From contig JAYKYS010000773.1 in the NCBI GenBank assembly GCA_036924285.1, forward strand, positions 128,696-192,695: a DNA stretch of 64,000 nt, given 5' to 3'. The position numbers and the translations under genes are program-made. Source of the stretch: Asterella californica. Lineage: Eukaryota > Streptophyta > Marchantiopsida > Marchantiales > Aytoniaceae. Positions 51,898 to 61,529 of the stretch are shown here, piece by piece. Numbering within the stretch: position 1 is the stretch's first letter; each line of letters begins with the position of its first letter. The notes beneath the pieces were generated by a model. That model worked only from the letters and a program-made list of their open reading frames with translations. It was not told the DNA's origin and made no database searches.

Positions 51898-52944
51898 AAA
51901 AACTCAAATATTTTTATTTTGTCATAAAATATATATTTTATTTTGCCTGCGGCCCTCATCCGTTAGCTTGAATATTGATGTAAAAAAAAGAGATATTTTC
52001 GCAAAAAAATATCTCTTTTTTCGTAGACTATAACTCTAAAGTTTTTTGTGAAATTGCGGAGGATTGCACTTTCTTGTAAAAAAAAGGCAGAGAGCTTAGA
52101 GGCTGCGATCGGGTCGACTTTCGGCCCGAAAGGCTTTAGCCCTTTGTTTTGTCGGACAGTATTTGAATATTGTGGTGTCCGACAAAACAAAGTCCCCTTG
52201 GGCCCTGCCGAGGGAGTGCTAAAAACATGCAAAGCAAAAAAAATCTTTTTTTTTGTTCGCGTAGCGCCAGGCTCCCATAGGGACTAGATTAATGATACAA
52301 GGCGCTGAGAAAGCCAGTGGTGGCCAGCCCCCCAGTTCTGCTGTAGTGAATCCACTTATATCAAATTTATCAATTTAACCGCCCGGAGCAGTTTATGGTA
52401 AGACGCGGATAGTACCTTGTACAACTATGTATGGTCTCAGCCACCAAACAATTTTTTTGACCCTTGCTATCCTAGGCTAGGACTTGAGCCCTGCCTAACT
52501 AAAGGCTACCTATGCAGGAGGTTTTAGGTGCTGTGTCGTCCGGCTGCTGCATTACACGTTCACCAGCTAATTCGGGGTCCAAAGGAGACTTCTTTGCCTT
52601 TACAGGCACTACGTGCTTCTTTGGCTTTACGGCTTCTCTGGCCGGCTTTACGATTTCCTTCGCCGAAATTGCTGAGAAAGAAGGGTCCGGAGACTTCTTT
52701 GCTTTTACAGAACTTGGTGTTTTATATACCCAGAAAGCTTTTTGCCATGAACTAAGCGACCAAGCTCTGCCAATCAAGCCTACGGCCTTGATTGTCAAAG
52801 TGGGGCCCCCGTTACTTGCTTATTCTCTGTCGACTAAGTAGCCCTATTAGATCCTAACCTCTCTTTCATATAACGAATAGAGCGTAAAATGGCTGTGACC
52901 TTAGACATTGCGCTCAAAAATAATCAATCATGTTTGTTAATGGA
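51898..52944. other. Spacer with hairpin and family B repeats
   Basis: A strong inverted repeat ctttgttttgtcggaca/tgtccgacaaaacaaag lies at about 52142-52192; its relatives occur at 1734 and inside ccmFC at 57270-57320. Family B words fill 52575-52710, where the plus strand would read DFFAFTGTTCFFGFT-like peptides. No gene was found. Confidence 0.6.
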
Positions 52945-53451
52945 TCACTTTCGTCCGTTGGCTTGTTCAACCAAAAACAAAAAACATGCGCCGGGTAAAA
53001 ACATCAAAGCAAAAAGTTGTTGAAATACCGATGTTGTTTCTAAAGTAGTCGCTTTTTTGATATCCATATGATTGAAAACAGTGGATCTGTCTTGTCCGTA
53101 TAATAAAACTAAATTTTGGCTGTAGGAGGCTGAAGGTAGCAATTGTGACCATGTATTGTTTGGTCCTTCTTTAGTCAAGTACAAGATACAAGTAGGACCT
53201 GCGCTAGAAGCAAGCTGTGCAATCCAATGGCCCTGATTGTTTGGCAGAATATTTTGTTTTTTCTCTTTTGCTTTAAATAAAGTTTTACCTTTAATGGTAC
53301 ACAATATATTCTTGATTTGTCGCCATTGTCGACTTGTCAAGCCACTACAATGAAATAAAAGAATATATGGATATTGTTTTTTGATCTCTTGGGGCCAAAG
53401 GGCACTCGACCTTAGGGAGAGGGCTTTTTTTCGTAGAAATTTTCGTTGCAT
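52945..53451 (-). CDS. rpl10: Ribosomal protein L10
   Basis: The protein shows the plant mitochondrial L10 signature LLFHCSGLTSRQWRQIKNIL, then SSAGPTCILYLTKEGPNNTW and SQLLPSASYSQNLVLLYGQ, ending near ALMFLPGACFLFL. L10 anchors the L7/L12 stalk of the large subunit. ATG at 53451 gives 168 residues; an upstream in-frame GTG (53499) would add 16. Residues about 9-25 (KKALSLRSSALWPQEIKK) are translated from a GC-rich repeat at 53385-53430. A partial 3' copy lies at 55180-55300. Confidence 0.9.
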   Translation of the reverse strand: MQRKFLRKKALSLRSSALWPQEIKKQYPYILLFHCSGLTSRQWRQIKNILCTIKGKTLFKAKEKKQNILPNNQGHWIAQLASSAGPTCILYLTKEGPNNTWSQLLPSASYSQNLVLLYGQDRSTVFNHMDIKKATTLETTSVFQQLFALMFLPGACFLFLVEQANGRK

Positions 53452-53939
53452 AAGGCCATTTTCATTTTTTTTTTTCGAAACGACTATTACAACGCGCACA
53501 ACAGGTATGGCCTTTGGGTCACTGATGAACTAAGTGGACAGGAGGTGCTTACCTTATAAATGTGATATTGGATGGGCAGAGGTACAAGCCTGAATCAAAA
53601 GTATAGGTCAGTTTTTTTCTCAAAGAGAAAAACCTTCCAATCATCCTTATTTGTAATAAATAGCCTAAATATGAAAATAAGGTGGCATTCGACAGCCGAT
53701 AACAATTTGATCAACCATCTACGATGGTTGACGACAGAGAATAAAAAACATTTTCATATCGTGTGCTTAAGTTGCGAAGAAATGAAACTGCACAGAGGGG
53801 CGAAGCGATCAAGCAGCATGGCTGCTTGATTGGCGAAGAAATAATCTACGTTGAGTCATAAGGCGAAGCGCGCTCAATTCAGAAATCATATTATAAGCTG
53901 CGGAGATTACTATGTACGCGGAGGGGTACGAGCCTGGTT

Positions 53940-54745
53940 TAGCGCTAGGCCGACCGGTCCTGCGCGATCAAAGTACAAGTTCACGATGTACTAAGGCATT
54001 TCACTTATCCGGGTTCGGCAACGGAGACCTTAGCATGTGAAAAAAGCTCCGGGATTTCGCTCATCCTGAAAGGGATGACCGAATAGCAGGGGGCGAGCCG
54101 GCTCCTGTGTTTGAAGATGAGGATCCGTACTGGCGAATCGGAGTTCCGGCACTACACCCAATGGCTAACCTTGGACCATTGAACCTCCGTTTTGCGGCGC
54201 GCGCGAACGTACGCTGTTCACTATATGCCTTTTGAGGATGGTGCGCAACAAGGCCAAAGAGGCGGGATGGAAGGGATAGACCTGATGTAGTGGATTACCT
54301 ATATCACTAGGAAAAAGGGAACTGAACGACATCTTCTTACAAGGCGTCCACGGACAAGCCGCACAGGAAACAACGGTGAGACCCTGTAAAGCCAAAGAAG
54401 CACACGTAGTGCCTAGGGATGCCTCTACCGTAGGAAGTCAGAGGGCCTAACCGAAAGGACCTAGCAATAGGAAAGCACTTGATAACAAGCAGTAGGGAAG
54501 GAGCCTATTACTTACTGACTCACTGCTTACCCTTTGGCAAGTTTCACTTTGACGCAGTCTATCAGGCCATCTTCCAAGGACCGTGTAATAGGCGCTCGGG
54601 GGGGTGTGCCCCTTTGAAGAAGCTCTGAAGAAAGTCAGGTTAGAGAGCCAGCCGTGTGATGGGCGACGTACGGTTCGTAGAGCAGTAGCCCAGATCGGTG
54701 AGCGAGGTCAACCTACGGCCGTCTAGGGTGGACTCTTGACTTTCT
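53940..54745 (+). mobile_element. Orphan group II intron remnant B
   Basis: It parallels orphan A and the cob intron: cggcaacggagaccttagca, then gaaacaacggtgagaccctg, ggaaagcacttgataacaag and a good domain V at about 54651-54682 (agccgtgtgatgggcgacgt then acggttcg). The end gactcttgactttct resembles the cob intron end gactcttgactctat. A family B unit has entered at 54383-54410. No exons flank it. Confidence 0.72.
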
Positions 54746-54844
54746 CGGGTCATTCATCTACGATATAGATGAATCATTCAGTTATGAAATAAGGTAGGAA
54801 AATATAAGCAGACTAATAGCCCCTACGGGTGCAGCTTATTCTTT

Positions 54845-55085
54845 GTATTGATCAAAATAGATATCGAAGTCATGATGGACTTCTGTGAGCGTCTTTTTTC
54901 GTATTTTTCTACCTCCCCAAAATTTTGTAAAGCACCATCGAGTGTTAGCTTCAAAGAATTATAACTCAACATTATACGCAGCATCTTTGCTTAAGGCCGC
55001 AAGCCCATCACTGGAGAGAACTCTAAGTGCGTAGAAAGCTTTTCAAGCAAACTCACTTTGCCTGTTTTCTAGACTGAAGTACGTA
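54845..55085 (-). pseudogene. Unrecognised protein family Y, copy 2
   Basis: One frame gives KTGKVSLLEKLSTHLEF and VMGLRP, then a stop; another ends in TEVHHDFDIYFDQ. The order matches copy 1 at 31430-31941 (RTGNFILLENLSKDFK, MLGLQP, LQEVLHDFDIYF). Frameshifts and a stop show decay. Confidence 0.5.
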
Positions 55086-55179
55086 GTGCGGATAGATCCC
55101 AGGTGAAAGATCATCTAAGTAGTAAGCAACTACTGGAAGATCGCCCTCAAAAAAAAAAAAAGAAAGCATGAGACGGGTA

Positions 55180-55300
55180 AAGCATAAGCCTACAAAAGTT
55201 GTTGAAATACTGATGTAGCTCTTCAATTAGCTGCTTTTAGTATATACATATGATTGATTATAGTTGATAGTTATTTTCCATATAATAAAAGAAATTAGTA
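55180..55300 (-). pseudogene. rpl10 3' fragment (diverged duplicate)
   Basis: The words aaagttgttgaaatac(t/c)gatg, tagctgcttttagta and atatgattga, then tccatataataaaa, follow the order of 53010-53105 in rpl10. It is short and diverged. Confidence 0.5.
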
Positions 55301-55482
55301 ACTGAAACCCTTTTTTGCTAGGGCCCCAGAGGGTCACTTTTTTGTCTGACAAAAAAGGGTATGTTTGGACGAAGTCCAAAATAAGAAAATGCAGAGCGCA
55401 AAGTGATCAACCCTTTTCTAATGCACCGATGGCGCTACGTGAAGTGATTTCATTTTTGTGTAAGGTTGATTTATGGCCTTTT

Positions 55483-55554
55483 TGGAGTATAGCCAAGTGG
55501 TAAGGCATCGGCCTTTGATGCCGAGAAACAAAGGTTCGAATCCTTTTACTCCAG
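55483..55554 (+). tRNA. trnQ-UUG: tRNA-Gln (UUG)
   Basis: The plus strand shows acceptor TGGAGTA/TACTCCA, D-arm AGCCAAGTGGTAAGGC, anticodon loop CTTTGAT (TTG), T-arm AAAGGTTCGAATCCTTT and discriminator G. Confidence 0.95.
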
Positions 55555-55560
55555 GCCGCC

Positions 55561-55860
55561 CTAACCACCTTTGACGAAAGCAAAAAGAAAGATTTTTGCT
55601 TTGGTTGAAGGCCCATAGGGCATAAGGCCAGGCTGGCGCTCGGACCACGAAAGAAAATTTTTTTTATTTCGGCTTTTTGCTACCACTTGCGAAAAGAGCT
55701 TGCGTCCTTTCTTACTGTCTCTCATCGTATCCCGGGTCTCCTTAGAATGCTTATAACCTAGTCTAGAACCCGCCATCTGCTTTATGTTGTAAGAGGGGAG
55801 TAATAAATCTATGTAATGCTGCTCTCTTGATATAAGATTGGACACCTCATCGATATCAAA
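55561..55860 (-). pseudogene. GIY-YIG homing endonuclease C-terminal remnant
   Basis: The minus strand encodes SREQHYIDLLLPSYNI, the conserved Glu block of GIY-YIG nucleases, followed by AGSRLGYKHSKETRDTMRDS, a NUMOD3-type DNA-binding repeat. Just upstream, another frame gives WLNFAIEF, fitting the region before it after a frameshift. The GIY-YIG catalytic start is not found. Such enzymes are carried by group I introns. There is no ATG, and the frame is broken, so it is a remnant. Confidence 0.65.
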
Positions 55861-56223
55861 ATTCTATAGCGAAATTTAGCCACCCATCGACAGAGTTCTA
55901 AAAAAACGGGCATGATTTCGCACCGACCGACGACCTATGTCCCTATGTCCTAAGAATAGAATATACAATACAGCATCTTTGCGCAACCCACATAAATGGA
56001 AATATGCGCTGTATCTATAATTTTATTCTGAGCAGGCTCCTTATACACATGTGATAAATATATATACCGGGGTCTTAGGTAAGACAAAATCCATAATCAA
56101 ATGATTCTCGCAATACCAGGTTATTCGTAGATTTCCTTATTCAGATACATTTTTTGAGTTTTTTTAACATAGCTAAATCTAAAGTATTAAAAAAAAAAAA
56201 GAACCAACCCCTACAATGAATTT
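55861..56223. other. Spacer downstream of ccmFC
   Basis: AT-rich DNA with no recognised gene, apart from possible upstream pieces of the GIY-YIG remnant at 55861-55900. Confidence 0.5.
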
Positions 56224-57702
56224 TTAATTCCAATCCAATCTGTCAAAAGTGAGCTTACGGAAAAGACTAAGCAAGCCTCCCAACGAAGCCATAATGAACC
56301 CTATCCAAATACAGAAAATAAAAGGGAGCTTAATTACTGTCGTATACCAGCCTGTTTCAAAACTTCCAGTTCCAATCAAAGCATATAGATCCGTAAAGAG
56401 ATTGGTATGTATAGCCACTTTGGTAGTGCTCGTTTCTTGATTTGAAAAATAGAATCTTTTTTCTGGGAACATAGTCAACCAATGTGAAAAACTATTATGT
56501 TCGAGAACTGTAAAGCCCTTCTTTCGTAAAGGCAAAGAAGTGTGCGGAAATCCTAAAGCCATTTCTGGCCTTCGGCCCTTCGGACCAAAGAAGTTTCCCT
56601 CTCCCGTTGGTCGAGAGCTAAAGCCTCTCCCGTTGGTCGAGAGCTTCGCACCTTCGGTAGGCCGGGATTGCAACAGGGCAGGACGTGATCCATCATGCTC
56701 AAACATGAATGGGTTTTTTAGGGACGGTTTATAAAGAATTAAATTACCACAAATGGAGTGAAAAGTGGGTCCATGTAATTGATCAATACCTCGCAAAGTG
56801 CTACGAACTTTCCCTATATGTAGTTCGGAACCCAAAGCAGTTTTCCCTGTAAATTGTATCTTTTTTGCGTTAGACAAAATTACACCCATAATAAAGATGC
56901 AAACTCCTCCATGTGAAATCTTCATATTAACGGGAGCTTTTCGAAAGTCGTGACCAACAGTCATCAGTCTACTCGGTAAGGCGCGAACAAGAAAACATCT
57001 ACTCCAATTCAAGTTATTTCTTTTCAGTGACGATATAATAAGCTGGCGTCTTCTCTGCTTGTGAAAAAGAAAAAAAGAAAATTTGTGCCTCGCTAAGCTA
57101 TCGCGCCTATGATGAAATGATAAAAAGAACGTACAAAAGAAGAAAAAACAAAGCACACCACAGAAAGATTCTAAATATGAAAAGTCTCCCATGAATTTGA
57201 TAATAATAAAATGAAAAAATAACAACAAGGCCCGCAGGGCCCGGGCACTGTCAGACAGGGTCCCGGACTTTGTTTTGTGGGACACCACAAAAGCAAAATA
57301 CTGTCCGACAAAACAAAGGGCCGGGGACTGTCGGACAAAAAAGGAAAAAAAAAACTGACGAAAAAAGGCAAAAATTGACAAGGCTTTTTCATCCAGAAAA
57401 AAGGAAATATATTGGATTTTTTTAGGTGAGCTTTTCTCAATTATGTTGGGTAATAGAACGGGTCTTGCTCTTATCAAAACTATCCTTTTTGCTTCGTCCA
57501 GAGAGCGCATGAACCCCCTGGAATGTATATAAACTAAAACAAGTAATAAAGATGTAAAAATAGGTATTATAGTACCATTAAAAAAAGGAGCACCTGTGGA
57601 AACATCTCTACTTACCAACCATTGAAATAGTATGGGTGCTGCTGTGCCACAAAGCACAAGCAAAAAAATAAGAAAAAATAAAAAATTCTGTAGTTGGACC
57701 AT
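56224..57702 (-). CDS. ccmFC: Cytochrome c maturation protein, CcmF C-terminal part
   Basis: The 492-residue protein starts MVQLQNFLFFLIFLLVLCGT, with GTAAPILFQWLVSRDVSTGA, then GVCIFIMGVILSNAKKIQFT and an end IWIGFIMASLGGLLSLFRKL, as in plant CcmFC. CcmF acts with CcmH in attaching heme to apocytochrome c at the inner membrane. Two in-frame insertions are visible: residues about 103-165, translated from family A and hairpin repeats at 57215-57400, and about 347-397, from family B at 56508-56665. Flanking sequence is normal on both sides. No group II intron is present, unlike in some land plants. Confidence 0.92.
   Translation of the reverse strand: MVQLQNFLFFLIFLLVLCGTAAPILFQWLVSRDVSTGAPFFNGTIIPIFTSLLLVLVYIHSRGFMRSLDEAKRIVLIRARPVLLPNIIEKSSPKKIQYISFFLDEKALSIFAFFRQFFFSFFVRQSPALCFVGQYFAFVVSHKTKSGTLSDSARALRALLLFFHFIIIKFMGDFSYLESFCGVLCFFFFCTFFLSFHHRRDSLARHKFSFFLFHKQRRRQLIISSLKRNNLNWSRCFLVRALPSRLMTVGHDFRKAPVNMKISHGGVCIFIMGVILSNAKKIQFTGKTALGSELHIGKVRSTLRGIDQLHGPTFHSICGNLILYKPSLKNPFMFEHDGSRPALLQSRPTEGAKLSTNGRGFSSRPTGEGNFFGPKGRRPEMALGFPHTSLPLRKKGFTVLEHNSFSHWLTMFPEKRFYFSNQETSTTKVAIHTNLFTDLYALIGTGSFETGWYTTVIKLPFIFCIWIGFIMASLGGLLSLFRKLTFDRLDWN
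56508..56665. repeat. Family B and C repeat inside ccmFC
   Basis: It holds taaagcccttctttcgtaaa, gccatttctggccttcggcc and two copies of ctctcccgttggtcgagagc. It keeps the frame. Confidence 0.85.
57215..57400. repeat. Family A and hairpin repeat inside ccmFC
   Basis: The stretch holds gggcactgtcagacagggtc, the inverted repeat actttgttttgt/acaaaacaaag and cggacaaaaaaggaaaaaaa followed by actgacg. It keeps the ccmFC frame open. Confidence 0.85.
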
Positions 57703-57934
57703 CTGCTCTATTCGTTTTGATTATTTTGCTTCTCCGGATCAGAGAATACGGTCTATTCTCTCGTGTTCGCTCCTCGTTTTAAAGAATGCGTACAAAAAAA
57801 AAGATTTTTGAGGTCCGAAGGTCTCGACCAGCGGGAGAGGAGTGTATTTAATTGAAATGAAGTTAGCTCCTTCTGGCCCGATCCAGCGCAAAGCGCTTGA
57901 TCGGGCTAAAGTCACTTGCAAAAGGTAGCTTTCT

Positions 57935-59371
57935 TTATTTAGGCTTTCTACTTGCTTTGTATACAATGACTTTGTCATGACCTTCTGTGCCCTCCATGAG
58001 CTTTGCTAAACGATTGAATTGATACGAGTGCGCAAATAGAGTGCTTCGCGAATGCCACAAGATCTGGTTTACAGGGTTTGAGACCGTAGGATCTTGCTTT
58101 GATGATGGAACAGATAATGCACCAACTAGCTGGGTACTTGATTGCTGCTTCATTTTGAAAAAAAAAAGAAAAGATATGCTGGTAATTAGAAGGAAAAAAC
58201 ACCATAAAAAGATTCCTCGTGTAGAATCTGTAGCAAAACTATGAACGGAAGCTAGCAATCCAGAACGCACGAAAAAAGTTCCTAAAATACAACATAAAAA
58301 AGTAACCATATTGAGAAACAAGGTCCAATCATTCAATTTAGGTAAAATGACTGAATGAATACAAGCTGTAGCTAATACCCAAGGCATAAAAGAAGCATTT
58401 TCTACGGGATCCCAAAACCACCAGCCGCCCCAGCCTAATTCATGATAAGCCCACCAACTTCCTAGCAATATGCCTACCGTTAAAAAACACCAACATGTCA
58501 AGATCCAAATTTGAATTTGTTTCCACACTACCGTATTCGCGCTGCAGGTCCAACCAACATGAAAATACATAGTATTTGTTTTACGAACAACACTCTTAGC
58601 CTGCTCCCTATGGGCCAATGACCCAAAGGGCACTCGACTATAGGGAGAGGTTCTCGTGTGCGGACCAGCCATTTCCGGCCTTCGGGCCTTCTTTGGCTTT
58701 ACCAAAAAAGGACCAAAAAAAATATATAAATTTTTCAAACTTTTTTGCGGCCTCTTTATTATTTTGGATAGACATAAGCAAAAGCCAATCGCACTTGCGA
58801 CGTATCCCGCATAAATGCAAGGAGGATGTATAGCTAATATAGGATCTTGTAAAACAGGATTTAATTCCGCAAGTGATTTAGTACAAACAAATGAAATTCG
58901 AACAAAAGGATTGGAACTTGCTAATAAAAAAATAGAAAAAAATAAAGCAATGCCTTTATAAATTTGCTGTTCATCTATAAGCGAAACTGCCCTCTCCCGC
59001 TGGTCGAGACCTTCGGACGAAAACAAAAAAGAAAGATTTTCTGCGCCCTTTGCTTGTTTTGATACATTACAGGGTCGAGCCAGATAACAAAAAAGGAATC
59101 CGTAAAAACTTAGGATCCAACACCATAATAACAGACTACCTTCATGATTAGACCATGTTCCTGATATTTTATAAAACAAAGGCGCATTAGCATTTGAGTT
59201 GGTAAATACGTTGTAATTAGAAAAGTCAGAAGAAATGTAGCAAAACAAAATACCAAAGAAAGACATAGTGAACAAAAAAAAATAAAGTGAAACAGCCACA
59301 GGGCGCAGCTTGTTAGTTAACGCAACGAAGATACTCAGTACTAAAAAATAATGGCCCAATTCCGGTGACAT
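57935..59371 (-). CDS. ccmFN: Cytochrome c maturation protein, CcmF N-terminal part
   Basis: The protein begins [20 protein letters not shown] and has [20 protein letters not shown], then [20 protein letters not shown], and the tryptophan-rich WWD domain [20 protein letters not shown] that binds heme. With CcmC and CcmB it serves cytochrome c maturation at the inner membrane. The ATG at 59371 is chosen because the open frame upstream (to 59500) runs into leader repeat RC. Two in-frame repeat insertions are seen, near 58985-59045 ([10 protein letters not shown]) and 58605-58725 ([16 protein letters not shown]). The gene otherwise reads intact to its stop. Confidence 0.92.
   Translation of the reverse strand: MSPELGHYFLVLSIFVALTNKLRPVAVSLYFFLFTMSFFGILFCYISSDFSNYNVFTNSNANAPLFYKISGTWSNHEGSLLLWCWILSFYGFLFCYLARPCNVSKQAKGAENLSFLFSSEGLDQRERAVSLIDEQQIYKGIALFFSIFLLASSNPFVRISFVCTKSLAELNPVLQDPILAIHPPCIYAGYVASAIGFCLCLSKIIKRPQKSLKNLYIFFGPFLVKPKKARRPEMAGPHTRTSPYSRVPFGSLAHREQAKSVVRKTNTMYFHVGWTCSANTVVWKQIQIWILTCWCFLTVGILLGSWWAYHELGWGGWWFWDPVENASFMPWVLATACIHSVILPKLNDWTLFLNMVTFLCCILGTFFVRSGLLASVHSFATDSTRGIFLWCFFLLITSISFLFFFKMKQQSSTQLVGALSVPSSKQDPTVSNPVNQILWHSRSTLFAHSYQFNRLAKLMEGTEGHDKVIVYKASRKPK
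58605..58725. repeat. Family B repeat inside ccmFN
   Basis: It carries aagggcactcgactataggg, gccatttccggccttcgggc and cttctttggctttaccaaaa. It lies in frame within ccmFN between two membrane blocks. Confidence 0.85.
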
Positions 59372-59432
59372 AACATTATAAACTTTGCTTATAATTGGCA
59401 ACAAAAAAATCTTTTTTTGCCGTACAGCTGGG

Positions 59433-59645
59433 ATCGTTTTCGTTAGGGCATTTGGCATGCCGATTATGAGTCCCAATTTCAATAACGGGAGATTACACAC
59501 GTGGCAAGCTAGCCTCTTAAAACTCTCACAAAATAGCGTCTATGAACCCCATAAAGAGAATAGGGGGCCCAAATAGCAGCCGTACGCGCCTTGCCTTTTC
59601 TCCGAATCAACAAGAAGAATTGGCGAGCAGCTCTATCATTTGCTT
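59433..59645. repeat. Leader repeat RC, copy 2 (upstream of ccmFN)
   Basis: It is the partner of 21953-22165. It lies 60 bases upstream of the chosen ccmFN start. Confidence 0.8.
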
Positions 59646-59656
59646 TTTCACGGATC

Positions 59657-59880
59657 ATGGAAACTTTGTGTTCTTCATGATTGACGTCATACATCATGGG
59701 CAGGATTGACCCATCAATACAAGACCTTAGGTATAAAAAAAATATATATATATTTTGATACCTAAGGCCTACTTCAGCCAGCATTGACGGGGTCCATATA
59801 ACGAATAAAAAGAATTCTTTGGCGATGTTTTTCAATAAAATAAATTGACCTTTGAGCTGCTACGGCCTGCTGGGCCTTAA
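59657..59880. repeat. Leader repeat RD, copy 2
   Basis: It is the partner of 25637-25860 upstream of cob. RC and RD sit side by side here but apart elsewhere. An ORF of 108 codons across both (59509-59835, minus) has no recognised family. Confidence 0.85.
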
Positions 59881-60004
59881 CTCTCGAACCAATAGGGTAT
59901 AGGCGGCCCGTAGGGCTTCAAATGTTTTAAGGGGCTACCGCACTACGTGCCTTGCGCGCGTTTTATTTCCTATAGGCTTTTGGCTCCTGATGACAAAAGG
60001 CCCG

Positions 60005-60092
60005 CGGGGCGGGGCACTGTCAGACGGGACCGGGGACTGTCTGACAAAAAAGGGAAAAAAAACTGACGAAAAAAGGCAAAAATTGACAAGGC
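60005..60092. repeat. Family A repeat downstream of ccmC
   Basis: Units gcactgtcagacgggaccgg and gactgtctgacaaaaaaggg, then aaactgacg, are seen just past the ccmC stop codon. Confidence 0.75.
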
Positions 60093-60102
60093 TCTGGGGA
60101 AG

Positions 60103-60789
60103 TCATTGGCTTTTTCGCTGAAAATAAAAAGATAGAATTATTTGACGTGTTTCCAAAATAACAAAAATCCCAGTGAAAAAGAAGAAGCTAGCAAAGATTA
60201 AAAAGATTGGAATGAGCATAGAAATATGTATTGAAGTACCAAATTGGCTAATGCTTGAAGGTTGATGCAATGTATTCCACCAGTTGACAGAAAACTTAAT
60301 TATTGGTATATTGATTAGCCCTATACATATAAAAATAGAAGCAACATCCGCAGAAAACTCTTGAAAACGCAGTGCACCCAGGTAAATAAAAAACAAGATT
60401 AATACAGAGGTTAAACGAGCATCCCACACCCAAAAGGTACCCCACATAGGTTTTCCCCAAAAACCCCCGGTGACTAGGGTAAAGAACGTAAACAAAGCAC
60501 CTATTTTGGCAGCGGTTTTGGAAAATAACTGAAAAAGGGGATGTTTTGTTAATAAGAATAACACACTGCTAATAGCCATTGCAATATAAATAAGTAAACT
60601 CATCCAAGCTGCAGGAACATGCACATAAATAATGCGATAATTTTCACCTTGTTGAAAATCGGATGGTGCTACCCAAATACTTAAATAAATAGCCATCGCT
60701 GTTAAAAACCAACAAAATCCAATGAGAATTTGCGCGTAGCGAAAAGAGCAGCACATAAAAAAAAAAGGACGTAATAAGGGGACATACAT
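60103..60789 (-). CDS. ccmC: Cytochrome c maturation protein CcmC (heme handling)
   Basis: The 228-residue protein has six membrane segments and the tryptophan-rich WGTFWVWDARLTSVLILFF, with conserved His residues at YVHVPAAWMS and NTLHQPSSIS. CcmC binds heme and passes it to CcmE. The ATG at 60789 (MYVPLLRPFFFMC) fits the usual plant length. It lies between ccmB and ccmFN on the same strand, the bryophyte order. No insertion or lesion is seen. Confidence 0.97.
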   Translation of the reverse strand: MYVPLLRPFFFMCCSFRYAQILIGFCWFLTAMAIYLSIWVAPSDFQQGENYRIIYVHVPAAWMSLLIYIAMAISSVLFLLTKHPLFQLFSKTAAKIGALFTFFTLVTGGFWGKPMWGTFWVWDARLTSVLILFFIYLGALRFQEFSADVASIFICIGLINIPIIKFSVNWWNTLHQPSSISQFGTSIHISMLIPIFLIFASFFFFTGIFVILETRQIILSFYFQRKSQ

Positions 60790-60792
60790 AGT

Positions 60793-61529
60793 AATTTTCT
60801 AACTTTTGTCAAACAAAAACGCAAAGCGGGAAAGCTCAAGTTTTTCAAACCTTCGCTGCGCGCCAGTCCAGCCGTTTAAGCCCTTGGACCTTTGTTTTAC
60901 AAGCCAAAGTTCGTAAAGCCCTTTGCGCTCTTACTAAAAAGCTTATTTTACAAAAATCAAAAAAAAGAGAAGTATTTGACTTTGAATAAAGTCAAACTTG
61001 CGCGGACCAGGCTTTTTTTATTCAAAAAAGATCATTTTTTTATGGAATAGAAAATGCTGTTTTTTCTTGACTTTATTCAAGGGTCGACCAAAGCGAGACA
61101 GTCGACCAAAGGGAGAGGGATTTATCTACTTTTTAAGTCGACCGCGTCGACGGACATCGGGTTTTCCAGTGCCTTTTTCATATAAGATTTTATTATATGA
61201 TTATTGAATGAAATCAATGATTTCAAGCAATATGATTGTAAAGGCACCTCTGGTGCATTTTCATTCCCCGAAACACGTTAATATAACAGAAAATACAATT
61301 AGTTCTTCTTACCTGTACCTGCATACACTATACAAGGATTTTTTCCTGGATATTCACACGTCTAAGATAAGAGGTGGTGTTGAGTTGGACCTTTTTTTAT
61401 TCGAAAGACAGTTTGTACTCGAACGTAGTATACCCTGGGCCGCTGGCCCACATATTCACAGGCTTTTCAGAAACACAACCTTTTTCCGTTGTCACCATAA
61501 ACCTATCCGCCATAGGGGAAAGAACTTCT
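60793..61529. other. Spacer between ccmC and family X copy 2
   Basis: Family C words (gtcgaccaaagcgagacag, ccaaagggagaggg) lie at 61080-61150. No gene was found. Confidence 0.45.

Noticed and set aside
59509..59835. A 108-codon minus-strand frame (around [13 protein letters not shown]) upstream of ccmFN
   Set aside because: It spans leader repeats RC and RD, whose other copies upstream of nad6 and cob do not keep the same frame. More likely untranslated leader sequence.
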